A stretch of DNA of 64,000 nucleotides from CAVXEF01 sp963827315 (GTDB lineage: Bacteria > Planctomycetota > Phycisphaerae > Sedimentisphaerales > Anaerobacaceae). Made by a program: the position numbers and the translations under genes. Within the stretch, counting starts at the first letter, position 1; each line of letters opens with the position of its first letter. The notes under the pieces are model-generated. The model saw only the letters and a list, made by a program, of their open reading frames with translations, was not told where the DNA came from and did not search any database. Shown here piece by piece: positions 41,744 through 50,025 of this stretch. The stretch covers positions 496,001-560,000 of the forward strand of contig CAWHAL010000004.1 of the NCBI GenBank assembly GCA_963827315.1. The letters run 5' to 3'.

Positions 41744-41744
41744 A
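41726..41744 (+). repeat. TCCGCC-ACA-GGCGGA-TAAA element at the tsaB 3' end
   Basis: Six-base perfect stem, three-base loop, then TAAA; the TAA is the tsaB stop codon. Confidence 0.75.
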
Positions 41745-41753
41745 GTTGTGGTG

Positions 41754-41815
41754 GGCGTTAAGATGTAGAGATTGGGCAAAGTGGACAAGATAAAAGTTCG
41801 CATCAAACGTGCATG
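41754..41815 (+). repeat. Dispersed repeat, apparent empty site for the short palindrome
   Basis: Matches the reverse complement of about 10171-10252 over GCGTTAAGATGTA, GCAAAGTGG, CAAGATAAA and TTCGCATCAAACG but lacks the 20-bp palindrome. A short related segment, TTTTCGCATCAAACGCGCAT, also occurs at about 45929-45948. Confidence 0.7.
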
Positions 41816-41968
41816 TTGCGTTCGAAAATATTCGAAAACGTTTGAAAACGTTCGGGCAGTGTCGCATCCCCTTCACTCTTCTCTGGTCAACCTGCCATCA
41901 CCCGGTCCAGTGTATATGGCAGTCCCTGGCTCGTAGTATCCGCCTGGGTGTCGGACACTGTAACGGAC

Positions 41969-42889
41969 TTACTTGCCTTTGGCCGCATCCATGTCCTTGA
42001 GGAACGACTCGACTTCCCCGAAGAAGAACTCAGGCTCATCCAGTTGGATGAAATGCCTCGCCTTCGGCGCAAAGACAACCTTGTGCCTCGGCACTGCTGC
42101 AACCTGAAGCCTGTAATTCTCCTGGGCCGCCTTCCTCTGGTTAGGGTCCGTTATGGACGCCGTAGCCCCGATGAGCAGAACGGGCGTCTTGATCGCTTTG
42201 ACCTCTTTCCGCAGGTCGGTGGTCATCAATTCATAGGTGGCCTGCCCCACCGCTTTGGGGTCTGACCTGTCGCTGAGCTCGCCAACCTTCTCTACGGCCT
42301 TCTGGTCCGTTATCATCCCTGCCAGAAATGACCGGTAACCGATAGCGAACTGCTCAGGCGTCTGCGCCTTGTACATCCCTCGCATTTGTTCCGCGAATGG
42401 TTTTACCGACTCTGGCGTGGCCTTGATATCGTTTAGCGCCGCAAAAAACGGCACGCCATCGACGGAGATGATCGGCCCAACCTGGTCAGAAGCCGTCACG
42501 CCGAGCCAGAACGCCATGAATCCTCCCAGGCTGTGTCCAACGATTACCGGCCGCTCCAGTTTCTTCTGGCGAATGTACTCGACCAGGCCGTAGCGAACTT
42601 GCTCAAGGAATGGCTCCCCGATGCCCGGCTGACCTGCAAAGCCCGCCAATGTCACGACATGGCACTCATAGCGGTCCTTGAAGTGGGCCACCGTTCCGTC
42701 CCAGACATTGCCTCCACACCCCAGCCCGGGGATCAGGATCATCGGTCGTCCTGACCCGGTCACCTTCACTGTAAAGGCTGCGGGCTTTCCCACGCCCTCT
42801 TTTTCCTCAGCCTCCAGGAGACCTGCCTGGCAGAGGATTATCGCGAAAACGAGCACCCATATCCGGTGCGATACTCTTGCATTTGTCAT
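41969..42889 (-). CDS. Exported alpha/beta hydrolase
   Basis: The 306-residue protein has a signal peptide (RIWVLVFAIILCQAGLLEA) and an alpha/beta-hydrolase fold. The oxyanion segment is LIPGLGCGGNVWDG, the nucleophile Ser lies in VGHSLGGFMAFWL, the acid follows LLIGATASITDPN, and the catalytic His lies in PKARHFIQLDEPEFF. It resembles periplasmic esterases or lactonases of the alpha/beta-hydrolase_1 family; the substrate is unknown. It lies between tsaB's repeat-rich 3' flank and the left repeats of island 2. Confidence 0.9.
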   Translation of the reverse strand: MTNARVSHRIWVLVFAIILCQAGLLEAEEKEGVGKPAAFTVKVTGSGRPMILIPGLGCGGNVWDGTVAHFKDRYECHVVTLAGFAGQPGIGEPFLEQVRYGLVEYIRQKKLERPVIVGHSLGGFMAFWLGVTASDQVGPIISVDGVPFFAALNDIKATPESVKPFAEQMRGMYKAQTPEQFAIGYRSFLAGMITDQKAVEKVGELSDRSDPKAVGQATYELMTTDLRKEVKAIKTPVLLIGATASITDPNQRKAAQENYRLQVAAVPRHKVVFAPKARHFIQLDEPEFFFGEVESFLKDMDAAKGK

Positions 42890-43323
42890 GTTTTGCGTTC
42901 CTCGAAACTTGTGCTACAGACTCTGTTTTGTCATCTTCCTTATCGGTGAACTTTCTTCAATTTCTGGGCTCCATTATCGCCGGTCCGCACCAGATAGACA
43001 AGGGATTTCCCGAGGTTGCCCCAGTTTACCCCGTGGGATGCGCCTGCCCTGCCTGCCCCGTGAGATGTGTCGTTCACTATCTCACCGGGGTGGGATGTGT
43101 TTTTTGCTATCTCACCGGGATGAGATGTGAAACTATCTCTTCGGGGCGCCGTTTACTATCCCATCGGGGCCGTTTGCTATCCCATCGGGGATGAAATGCG
43201 ACAGTTTAACCTGTGAGATACTTACATTACGAGATGCCTTCGACGTCCTCTTCTGAACCGCCCTTGTACAGCCTCAAACAAACATAACTCCTATCTCATC
43301 AGGGCATTTCATCGGCCTTGCCC
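42890..43323. repeat. Degenerate repeat region, left boundary of accessory island 2
   Basis: No gene is supported. It holds tandem variants of CCCCGTGGGATG, CTATCTCACCGGG and GATGAGATG. Bases 43204-43305 are collinear with 6711-6812 next to island 1, both ending CTATCTCATCAGGGC. Confidence 0.7.
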
Positions 43324-45273
43324 CTACTTGTTTTTCCTCCATTGTTCGAATTTCGCTTTTCCGTCTTTTGTCTTTTCCATTGCTTCTATATAGTCACAAT
43401 TCTCGTTTATTACCATATAACCATCGGCTTCATATATATATGTATCCCCTGTTGCTAGCGTGGTTTCTTTTTTATCGCTAACCTGAATTTTGTACCGACC
43501 ACTTAAGTTATTAATTTCTCCCTTTATGCTTATCAATCTATCTTTAAAGAACTTTGTGCCTTCTCCTGTTTTACCAATTAAAATAGACGAGAGAAGCGGC
43601 TCTTCAATTTTGATTTGCTCATTAATTTGAAAGCTATTTGATTTTTCATCAAAATCTAATTTCAGATTGCCCCATGAGGTTTGCCAAATCCCTTCAATTT
43701 GGCTCTTTACAATCTTTGTATCCGAACATAAAACGTTTGAGTACTTAACTCTGTATTGGCTTTCTTTTCTGGCGTCTATTAAAATTTCTTCTTCTTTCTT
43801 TTTTTCCTCTGCCAAAAGTGTTGTTATTCTATGCTGAGCATTTCCTACTCTCGGATTTACTTGAATTCCTTCATTCGACAATTTATTAGCTTTATCTATT
43901 TGATTCTGTGCGTCATCAACAAAACCAGCATCTACATATGTATGAGCAAGGTTACCCATAGAAATCGTTTGTTTTTCTTCCGAAGCATTAAAATAACTCC
44001 TTAAAGATTTACCTTTAAGATCCAAACGTCCATAAGACACTCCCATGTTATTTAATCCAGAGCCACTTTTGATCGTGTCTGTAAGTTTCTTGTAATGCAG
44101 CAATGCTAATTTTTCGTTGTTGTTGTCACTATATGCATAAGCCATATCGAATCTTAATTGGGTGTTGACTGGTTCTCTATCTAAGGCAGCCTCAGCATAA
44201 ACCAAGAAGTTTTCAATATTACCTTTATCCTTGGAAATTCTCGCCATTGCCTCAAATATTTGTGCTTTGGACTCTTGGAAATCAGGGTTAGATAGTAGTT
44301 TTCTTAACATGGTGAAAGCAGCATTGAGATCATCATCATAGGCCAAACACCAAGCTGCCTGAATATATGCATCAATTAATCCCTCTTTTTTGTCGGTGTC
44401 ACTGGGGGCATATTTATCAGCAGCAAGTAGAAATTGCTCTTTTGCCTTTTTGAATTCTCCAATCTCTTTGTAGCGGTGGGCAAGTTGTTTAATTACAGTG
44501 GGTTTATCCTTTTTTTCTTGTGCAAGCTTTTCTAATTTCCCAAAGGCACTCCCATCACCAAGTGAATGAGATACTCTGAGAATAAGTGCACGCAACCAAA
44601 TCCTATCATCCTCGTCGAGTTTTGCTTTAGCCTCTTCATCAAATATCTTCCATGCTTTCTTGTAGTCTTTGTCCGACCATAGGGCGGCATAAATTTTGTT
44701 AAACAACTCTTGCTTTTTATCCTTAATTTCTTCCTTGTTTTGTTCTTTCTGTTCTTCTGATTTAGGTTCTTCTGGTTTTGACAATCCATCGGTTGTTTTT
44801 TCAGTGCCCCCACTACTAGATTTTGTCTTTATGTCACTTATCATTTGACTTATTTTCAGGAACGATCCTTCTAGTTGATTCCTATCAAATGGGATGTATT
44901 CCAAATTCCCCTGAAGTTCTGGTAGTTCACAAACGCCATTTTCTTTAAGCAGAATCAAATATTTGTTAGAACCCAATGCAAATCCCGATTCCTGTATTAC
45001 CCAATTGGAAGTTGTATAAATTGCGGTTTTATTTTGCGGCTTACAATACAATTTGGTTTTCCCCTCTTCCTGACAAATTATCTTATCACAATTAAATATT
45101 CCCACGAAGATATCGCAACCTTTGATTAGTTCTGTGATTTTCTCTTCAACCGTTTTAGGTTTTGCAAGTTTTGCATCGACACATTCAATGTCGAGTGATT
45201 TTATAAAATCAGTGATATTTGTAATAACTTGCTCGTCTTTTTTATCAAAACTGTGACCAACGAAAGCTTTCAT
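43324..45273 (-). CDS. TIR-like domain protein with TPR repeats and C-terminal beta domain
   Basis: A 649-residue soluble protein from AT-rich DNA. Residues 1-150 form a TIR-like nucleotide-binding domain: FVGHSFDKKDEQVI, the core strand CDIFVGIF, and NWVIQESGFALGSNKYLILL, where Glu95 falls at the position of the catalytic Glu of NAD-cleaving TIR domains. A charged linker (150-195) leads to TPR-type repeats (about 200-500). A beta-rich tail (about 525-649: SQIEGIWQTSWGNLKLDF...LSGRYKIQV...YEADGYMVI) resembles a small lipocalin-like barrel. GGAGAATAAAAA precedes the ATG. TIR-TPR proteins are often anti-phage effectors or sensors; that role is inferred from architecture and from the repeat-flanked, transferred-looking context. 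Confidence 0.85.
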   Translation of the reverse strand: MKAFVGHSFDKKDEQVITNITDFIKSLDIECVDAKLAKPKTVEEKITELIKGCDIFVGIFNCDKIICQEEGKTKLYCKPQNKTAIYTTSNWVIQESGFALGSNKYLILLKENGVCELPELQGNLEYIPFDRNQLEGSFLKISQMISDIKTKSSSGGTEKTTDGLSKPEEPKSEEQKEQNKEEIKDKKQELFNKIYAALWSDKDYKKAWKIFDEEAKAKLDEDDRIWLRALILRVSHSLGDGSAFGKLEKLAQEKKDKPTVIKQLAHRYKEIGEFKKAKEQFLLAADKYAPSDTDKKEGLIDAYIQAAWCLAYDDDLNAAFTMLRKLLSNPDFQESKAQIFEAMARISKDKGNIENFLVYAEAALDREPVNTQLRFDMAYAYSDNNNEKLALLHYKKLTDTIKSGSGLNNMGVSYGRLDLKGKSLRSYFNASEEKQTISMGNLAHTYVDAGFVDDAQNQIDKANKLSNEGIQVNPRVGNAQHRITTLLAEEKKKEEEILIDARKESQYRVKYSNVLCSDTKIVKSQIEGIWQTSWGNLKLDFDEKSNSFQINEQIKIEEPLLSSILIGKTGEGTKFFKDRLISIKGEINNLSGRYKIQVSDKKETTLATGDTYIYEADGYMVINENCDYIEAMEKTKDGKAKFEQWRKNK

Positions 45274-45738
45274 TTTTTATTCTCCGTAAGCAATGTTTAT
45301 CACCTCATGCCACATTATTATTTCCCTAATTCTCACCAAACACAAGCCGGAAATCTGCTAACCCCGCGACGTTTCCTCTCCGATGTTGCTCACCCAATTT
45401 TACCCCATTTTCTACATTTACACAATCTTTTTTCGTTTTTCTTTCCCTGTTCGCTAAACGCTGTATGCTAAATTGAATCCCCAAAATCGCCCAACTCTTG
45501 TCCGCCGTAGCTTTTAGCGAAGGCGGATTCAACAAATTAATCCGCCTCTGGCGGATTCCTCTGACGACATACGATATACGCAATACGACATACGAAACCA
45601 TCGCGGCCTTCGGCAGCACCGCGCAGCGTCCCTTACGGGACAGCGTCCGAACCGAAAACCTCAAATCCCTCACTAAAAAACCATTCGACATATAAAAGGC
45701 TCGTAGTCCTTTCGATTAATCAAAAAGACTAGAACGAT

Positions 45739-45766
45739 AAAAGAATACCTAAGTATCTTAGGTATT
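45739..45766. repeat. 28-bp AT-rich palindromic repeat, copy 3
   Basis: Identical over 28 bases to 9563-9590 and 9787-9814. Confidence 0.85.
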
Positions 45767-46005
45767 GTATTTTTTCTTCCCCTGTCCGCTATACGCTGTA
45801 CGCTGCCCGCTATCCGTATTTCAATCAAATGCGCAGGGGAGCAAAAGCAAAAATCAAATTTTTCAATATTTTTTTATCTCTTTAATTGTAACGACTTAGC
45901 AGAAACTGCACCCCCGAAAACCCCACAATTTTCGCATCAAACGCGCATGTTCGTCCAATTATGGGAGGGAGTCTTTCTATTGAAATGTAAACCGCTTATG
46001 GCAAT

Positions 46006-46215
46006 GAACAATCAACAATGAACTATAAACTACGAACAGTTATCAATGAACCACGAACTATTAACAATGAACTTCGTTCAATCAAAATTGAACGATTATG
46101 CGAAACAAACCCAATTTCCGAAAAGCAAAAATTGCTGTAACCTTAGTAATAACAAGGACTAATAACAACAAACAACGAACTATGAACTATGCAAAACAAA
46201 CCCAATCAAACCCAA
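46006..46215 (+). repeat. Degenerate AATGAAC / CGAACTA word repeat
   Basis: About 200 bases built from variants of CAATGAAC, CTACGAAC and CTATGAAC with interspersed CAAACCCAAT. A shorter block with the complementary words (TTCATTGTTCGTAGTTTG) lies at about 47243-47275, so related repeats flank hemB in opposite orientation. Confidence 0.65.
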
Positions 46216-46251
46216 TTTTACCCGCCACTCCGTTTGGAGGGCTTATCGGCC

Positions 46252-47226
46252 TTAGGCCAACTTGCCCTTTGCCACATCTTTAGCGAAGTAGGTGATTATT
46301 ATATCAGCCCCGGCTCGTTTAATAGAGTGAAGGACTTCAAGCATTGCCTGTTCTTTATCCAGAAGTCCTGCCTCGGCGGCGGAATTGAGCATCATATATT
46401 CGCCGGAGACGTTATAGGCGGCGATGGGGCAATCGAAACGCTGTTTCGCCCGGTATATAATATCCAGAAAACAAAGGGCAGGTTTGACCATTACAATATC
46501 AGCGCCTTCTTCGATATCGAGGGCGATTTCAGCAAGAGCCTGCCGGGCGTTTGCGGGGTCCATTTGGTAGGTTTTGCGGTCGCCGAAGGCGGGGGCGGAA
46601 TCGGCGGCATCCCTGAATGGGCCATAGAAAGCAGAGGCGAATTTGGCGGCATAAGACATAATAGCAACATCCTGAAAATTATTTTTCTCGAGGGCTTCGC
46701 GGATATATTTGACCCTGCCATCCATCATATCGGAGGGAGCGACTATATCAGCGCCGGCCTGGGCGTGCGAGAGAGCAACTTTGGCCAAAAGCTCGCAGGT
46801 CGCATCGTTATCAACCTTTCCATCTTTTATTACACCGCAATGGCCGTGGTCGGTGTAGGCGCAAAGGCAGACATCGGTAATGACAAGCAAATCAGGTACA
46901 GCCTTTTTGATTTGCCTGACGGCCTGCTGCACAGCGCCTTTTTCCGACCAGGATTCTGAGCCAGTCTTGTCCTTTTTGCTTGGCAGGCCGAAAAGCAAAA
47001 CTGCGGGTATTCCCAGATTGAAAACCTCTTTTGCTTCTTCGACAACCGTATCCGGCGAAAAGTAGAAACAATCTGTCATTGACTTAATCGGCTCTTTCAA
47101 GCCTTCGCCCTGCCTGACAAAGAGAGGATATACGAGGCTATCTACGCTTAAATTCGTTTCGCGCACCAATCTTCGCATAGAGGCGCTACTACGCAGCCGA
47201 CGCAATCTGATTTTCGGAAAAGCCAT
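46252..47226 (-). CDS. hemB: Delta-aminolevulinic acid dehydratase (porphobilinogen synthase)
   Basis: The 324-residue enzyme condenses two 5-aminolevulinate molecules to porphobilinogen. The zinc-type cysteine cluster DVCLCAYTDHGHCG, SYAAKFASAFYGPFRDA (first Schiff-base Lys) and VMVKPALCFLDII (second Lys) are intact. Separated from ahbC by only 66 bases of repeat-like DNA (TTCATTGTTCGTAG) and so probably the last gene of the tetrapyrrole cluster. Confidence 0.97.
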   Translation of the reverse strand: MAFPKIRLRRLRSSASMRRLVRETNLSVDSLVYPLFVRQGEGLKEPIKSMTDCFYFSPDTVVEEAKEVFNLGIPAVLLFGLPSKKDKTGSESWSEKGAVQQAVRQIKKAVPDLLVITDVCLCAYTDHGHCGVIKDGKVDNDATCELLAKVALSHAQAGADIVAPSDMMDGRVKYIREALEKNNFQDVAIMSYAAKFASAFYGPFRDAADSAPAFGDRKTYQMDPANARQALAEIALDIEEGADIVMVKPALCFLDIIYRAKQRFDCPIAAYNVSGEYMMLNSAAEAGLLDKEQAMLEVLHSIKRAGADIIITYFAKDVAKGKLA

Positions 47227-47292
47227 AAAATAACTCCGTTATTTAGTTCATTGTTCGTAGTTTGTTGTTCATGGTTTACAACGCACTCAATA

Positions 47293-48435
47293 CTAAGTTA
47301 TCTCTTGGTCTGCGAGATAGCAAGCCGGCTCGAGGAGCCAATTTTTGTCGGCGGGGTCGGGGCCGAGGAAGCGGAAATTGCCTTTGCAAAGGTCGAGCCA
47401 TCGGCATTTCAAACAGCGAATATCGGCGAATTTTGATTTATTGCGGAGTTTTTTTAGCACCGGCTCATCAGGATTTTCCCAGATTGCCTTAAACGTTTTA
47501 TCTCTGGTATTGCCGAGCGAGTAATTGTGCCAGAACTGGTCTGGATGCACACTGCCGTTGAAACTAACGCAGCCGATTTTTTCTCCTGTTCTGTTGCCGC
47601 CGTTAGCCAGCAGGAGTTTGCGGGCGGTTTTGAAATTTGTATTATTTTCTTTTAGCATCTTTAGCAGAAGGAACGGCCCGTCGGCGTGATTGCCAACAGT
47701 GAGCACTTCATCAACGAGGTCCTTTTTAACGAATTCTTTAGTCTTTTCTATTATTGCGTCAACGGCCTGGCGAGTTTGCTGCGGCGTCAGGGTTTGGCCG
47801 TTAAGTTTTTTTGCCCTGCCGGTCCGAATCAAATGATAAAAGCAAATCCTCCGCGCACCTGTCGAAGCCGCGAGTTCGAAAACAAAAGGGATTTGGCCGG
47901 CGTTCGACTTTGTTATGGTAAAGCGAAGCCCTGTTTTTATGCCGGTTTTTTGGCAATTTTCGATTCCCGTTAAAGCCGCTTTGAAACTGCCCTTTGATGC
48001 TCTGAACTGGTCGTGGAACTTTTCATCTCCGTCGATGGAAACACCGGCATAACTTACACCAGCTTGTGCAAGCCTATCGGCGACAGCCGAGTCAATCAGT
48101 GTCCCGTTGGTAGAGATAACTGTCCGCAGCCCCACCCTTTTTGCCTCGACCAACAACTCAAATAAATCTTCTCGCAGTAACGGCTCACCACCGCTAAACA
48201 GTACCACCGGACAGTTGACCTCTGTAAGCTGTAACAGTAGTTTCTTCGCCTGAGCGGTGTCTAACTCGTCAGCGCAGCGGTTGGCCTGCGAAAAGCTATA
48301 GCAGTGCAGGCACTTGAGGTTGCATTTTGACGTGCAGTTATAAACAACGACAGGCCCGGCCGAATCCGCCGCCGAGTACCGCAATGCGTCGGATTCACCC
48401 CCCCTGCCGCAATATAGTTTCGATATATTTATCAT
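47293..48435 (-). CDS. ahbC: AhbC/NirJ-type radical SAM enzyme, probable 12,18-didecarboxysiroheme deacetylase
   Basis: About 380 residues from the ATG at 48435 (MINISKLYCG), which matches how AhbC/NirJ proteins begin; an upstream in-frame codon at 48474 lies in repeat-like DNA. The radical SAM cluster CNLKCLHC follows VVVYNCTSK, with SGGEPLL and STNGT. The C-terminal Cys-rich part (IGCVSFNG, CLKCRWLDLCKGNFR, PACYL) matches AhbC-type auxiliary cluster regions. AhbC removes acetate side chains of didecarboxysiroheme in the siroheme route to heme b. The cobA/hemD and hemC context supports this over a peptide-modifying role. NirJ (heme d1) is the alternative. Confidence 0.8.
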   Translation of the reverse strand: MINISKLYCGRGGESDALRYSAADSAGPVVVYNCTSKCNLKCLHCYSFSQANRCADELDTAQAKKLLLQLTEVNCPVVLFSGGEPLLREDLFELLVEAKRVGLRTVISTNGTLIDSAVADRLAQAGVSYAGVSIDGDEKFHDQFRASKGSFKAALTGIENCQKTGIKTGLRFTITKSNAGQIPFVFELAASTGARRICFYHLIRTGRAKKLNGQTLTPQQTRQAVDAIIEKTKEFVKKDLVDEVLTVGNHADGPFLLLKMLKENNTNFKTARKLLLANGGNRTGEKIGCVSFNGSVHPDQFWHNYSLGNTRDKTFKAIWENPDEPVLKKLRNKSKFADIRCLKCRWLDLCKGNFRFLGPDPADKNWLLEPACYLADQEIT

Positions 48436-48439
48436 AATT

Positions 48440-48475
48440 TTAAGGTGCAAAGGGACAAAGGCACATAGGCACAAA
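48440..48475. repeat. Short AAAGG-CACA-type repeat at the ahbC 5' end
   Basis: Variants of GTGCAAAGGGACAAAGGCACATAGG-like words, written here as tandem CAAAGG/CACAAAG units, fill the short gap between cobA/hemD and ahbC. They leave ahbC without a clear ribosome site. Confidence 0.45.
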
Positions 48476-48480
48476 GAAAT

Positions 48481-50025
48481 TTATAATTTTGAGTTCTTTT
48501 TACCTTTTGCTTTTTCCATTGCTTCAATCAGGCCATCAACTGTATGCTCGACCGCCTCGGCATCGATTTTAATGCCGTGGTTTTTCAATTGTTCGGAAGT
48601 TACGGGGCCAATCGACGCCACTTTAACGCTGCTGGAGTTTACAATGTCGCTTTCTATTTGTTCGAAAAATCCGTTGACTGATGAAGCAGATGCAAAAGTC
48701 AGCCAATCGATTTTGCCATCAGCTATTTCCTGCTTGAGGCGGGTGCAATCGTTTTTCTCCGCTATGATGTTATAAATAGCTGTATTTGTAACCTCGGCTT
48801 CACCCTGGCCCAATAGCTCCGCAAGTTCGTTTGAAGCGACTTTCGAGCGCAAAAGTAAGACCTTTTTACCCTTTAGATTAGCGAAGGCCCTTAATTGTTT
48901 GCCGAGCTCCCTGCTGGTAAAAATGGTCGGCACGAAATCGGTCTTTATCCCAAACTCAGCCAATCGGTCGGTGGTCTCGCTGCCTATGGTCGCGACTTTC
49001 GCCGAGCCGAAAACCCGTGCGTCTTTACCTAAGTTTTTCAGAGCCTCGAAGAAAGTATCCACGCCGTTTGTGCTGGTAAAGATTACCCAGTCGAATTCTC
49101 TGATTTTGGCGAGTGTCTGCAGAAACTGATTTGTTTGCGTCAAAGGTTTGATTTTTATCGTTGCAAACTCTATCGGATTGCCGCCCTCACTTATGATTTT
49201 GGCAGCAAGCCGGGCATTGCCAATTCGGTCACGGGTTACGACTATGGTTTTGCCGAACAGCGGTTTTTTCATAAACCAGTTCAGGCCCGGGTCGCTTTGG
49301 GCGGCTGTGCCGACAACCACAATCGCCGGCGGTCCGTTTTTCTCCTGCCGGCATTTTTCGCTTATATCGCCGAGCGAAGCCGTAACGACTCGCTGGCTCG
49401 GCAAACTAACGTCGGCGATGACCGCCGCCGGCGTCTTGGCGTTCATACCGTTTTTGATTAGCTCATCGGCGATAAAATCCAGATTACTCATCGCCATATA
49501 AAAGATGATGGTTCCGCTGAACTCTGCGAGCAGGTGCCAGTCGATATTGCTTTTCTGTTTTCCCTCTGCTTCTCTGCCGGTGACAAAAATAACTTGTGAA
49601 TTATGCCTTCTATCGGTCGGCATAATTCCGGCATAAGCACCCGCAGCGATGCCGGCGGTCACCCCCGGCACTATCTCAAAATCAATCCCCGCTTCGGCGA
49701 GCGCCGCAGCTTCTTCGGCGGCCCTTCCGAAAATGCAGGGGTCACCACCCTTTAGCCGAACGACAGTTTGTCCGCTTGATGCCTTTTCGATTAAGAGGTT
49801 GTTGATTTGCTCCTGCGAGAATGTATCCGGCCCGACGCGCTTGGGCACGTTGATAATCTCAGCGTCTCGGCGTGCAAAATTGAGCAATGCCGGACTGACT
49901 AACCTGTCGTAGATTACGCAATCGGCAATTCGGAGAACCTCAGCTCCGCGAACTGTAATCAAATCCGCCCTGCCCGGTCCTGCCCCGACCAGATATACTT
50001 TGCCTTTGTCTTTGCAGTCTGTCAT
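48481..50025 (-). CDS. Fused uroporphyrinogen-III C-methyltransferase / uroporphyrinogen-III synthase
   Basis: A 514-residue CobA-HemD fusion. Residues about 8-250 form the SUMT domain (VYLVGAGPGRADLITVRG, VVRLKGGDPCIFGR, VPGVTAGIAAGAYAGIMPTDR), which makes precorrin-2 from uroporphyrinogen III. Residues about 260-510 form HemD (KTIVVTRDRIGNARLA, DWVIFTSTNGVDTFFEAL, KVLLLRSKVASNEL, LTFASASSVNGFFE), which closes the ring. The order of domains is SUMT-HemD, as in several anaerobes. It overlaps hemC by four bases (ATGA), so it is translationally coupled. Confidence 0.95.
   Translation of the reverse strand: MTDCKDKGKVYLVGAGPGRADLITVRGAEVLRIADCVIYDRLVSPALLNFARRDAEIINVPKRVGPDTFSQEQINNLLIEKASSGQTVVRLKGGDPCIFGRAAEEAAALAEAGIDFEIVPGVTAGIAAGAYAGIMPTDRRHNSQVIFVTGREAEGKQKSNIDWHLLAEFSGTIIFYMAMSNLDFIADELIKNGMNAKTPAAVIADVSLPSQRVVTASLGDISEKCRQEKNGPPAIVVVGTAAQSDPGLNWFMKKPLFGKTIVVTRDRIGNARLAAKIISEGGNPIEFATIKIKPLTQTNQFLQTLAKIREFDWVIFTSTNGVDTFFEALKNLGKDARVFGSAKVATIGSETTDRLAEFGIKTDFVPTIFTSRELGKQLRAFANLKGKKVLLLRSKVASNELAELLGQGEAEVTNTAIYNIIAEKNDCTRLKQEIADGKIDWLTFASASSVNGFFEQIESDIVNSSSVKVASIGPVTSEQLKNHGIKIDAEAVEHTVDGLIEAMEKAKGKKNSKL

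Larger units (their letters stand above)
45274..46251. repeat. 978-base repeat-rich intergenic region, right boundary of island 2
   Basis: No gene is supported. It contains ATCGCCCAACTCTTGTCC (also at about 9620), TCCGCC...GGCGGA pairs (45501-45527 and 45541-45555), ATACGA-type words (CATACGATATACGCAATACG), a GTCCC-TTACG-GGAC palindrome (45628-45641), the third 28-bp palindrome (45739-45766), a TTTTCGCATCAAACGCG segment (45929-45945) and a long run of AATGAAC/CGAACTA words (about 46006-46200). The hemB stop lies at its right edge. Confidence 0.75.

Noticed and set aside
42678..43130. 150-codon plus-strand ORF across the hydrolase start
   Set aside because: It is antisense to the hydrolase signal peptide and then runs through repeat DNA.
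46189..46959. 256-codon plus-strand ORF opposite hemB
   Set aside because: It is antisense to a well-conserved hemB frame; the ORF starts inside repeat DNA.
48436..48474. N-terminal extension of the AhbC-like protein (MCLCAFVPLHLK...)
   Set aside because: It is encoded by CAAAGG-type repeat DNA, and homologues begin at MI.ISKL.
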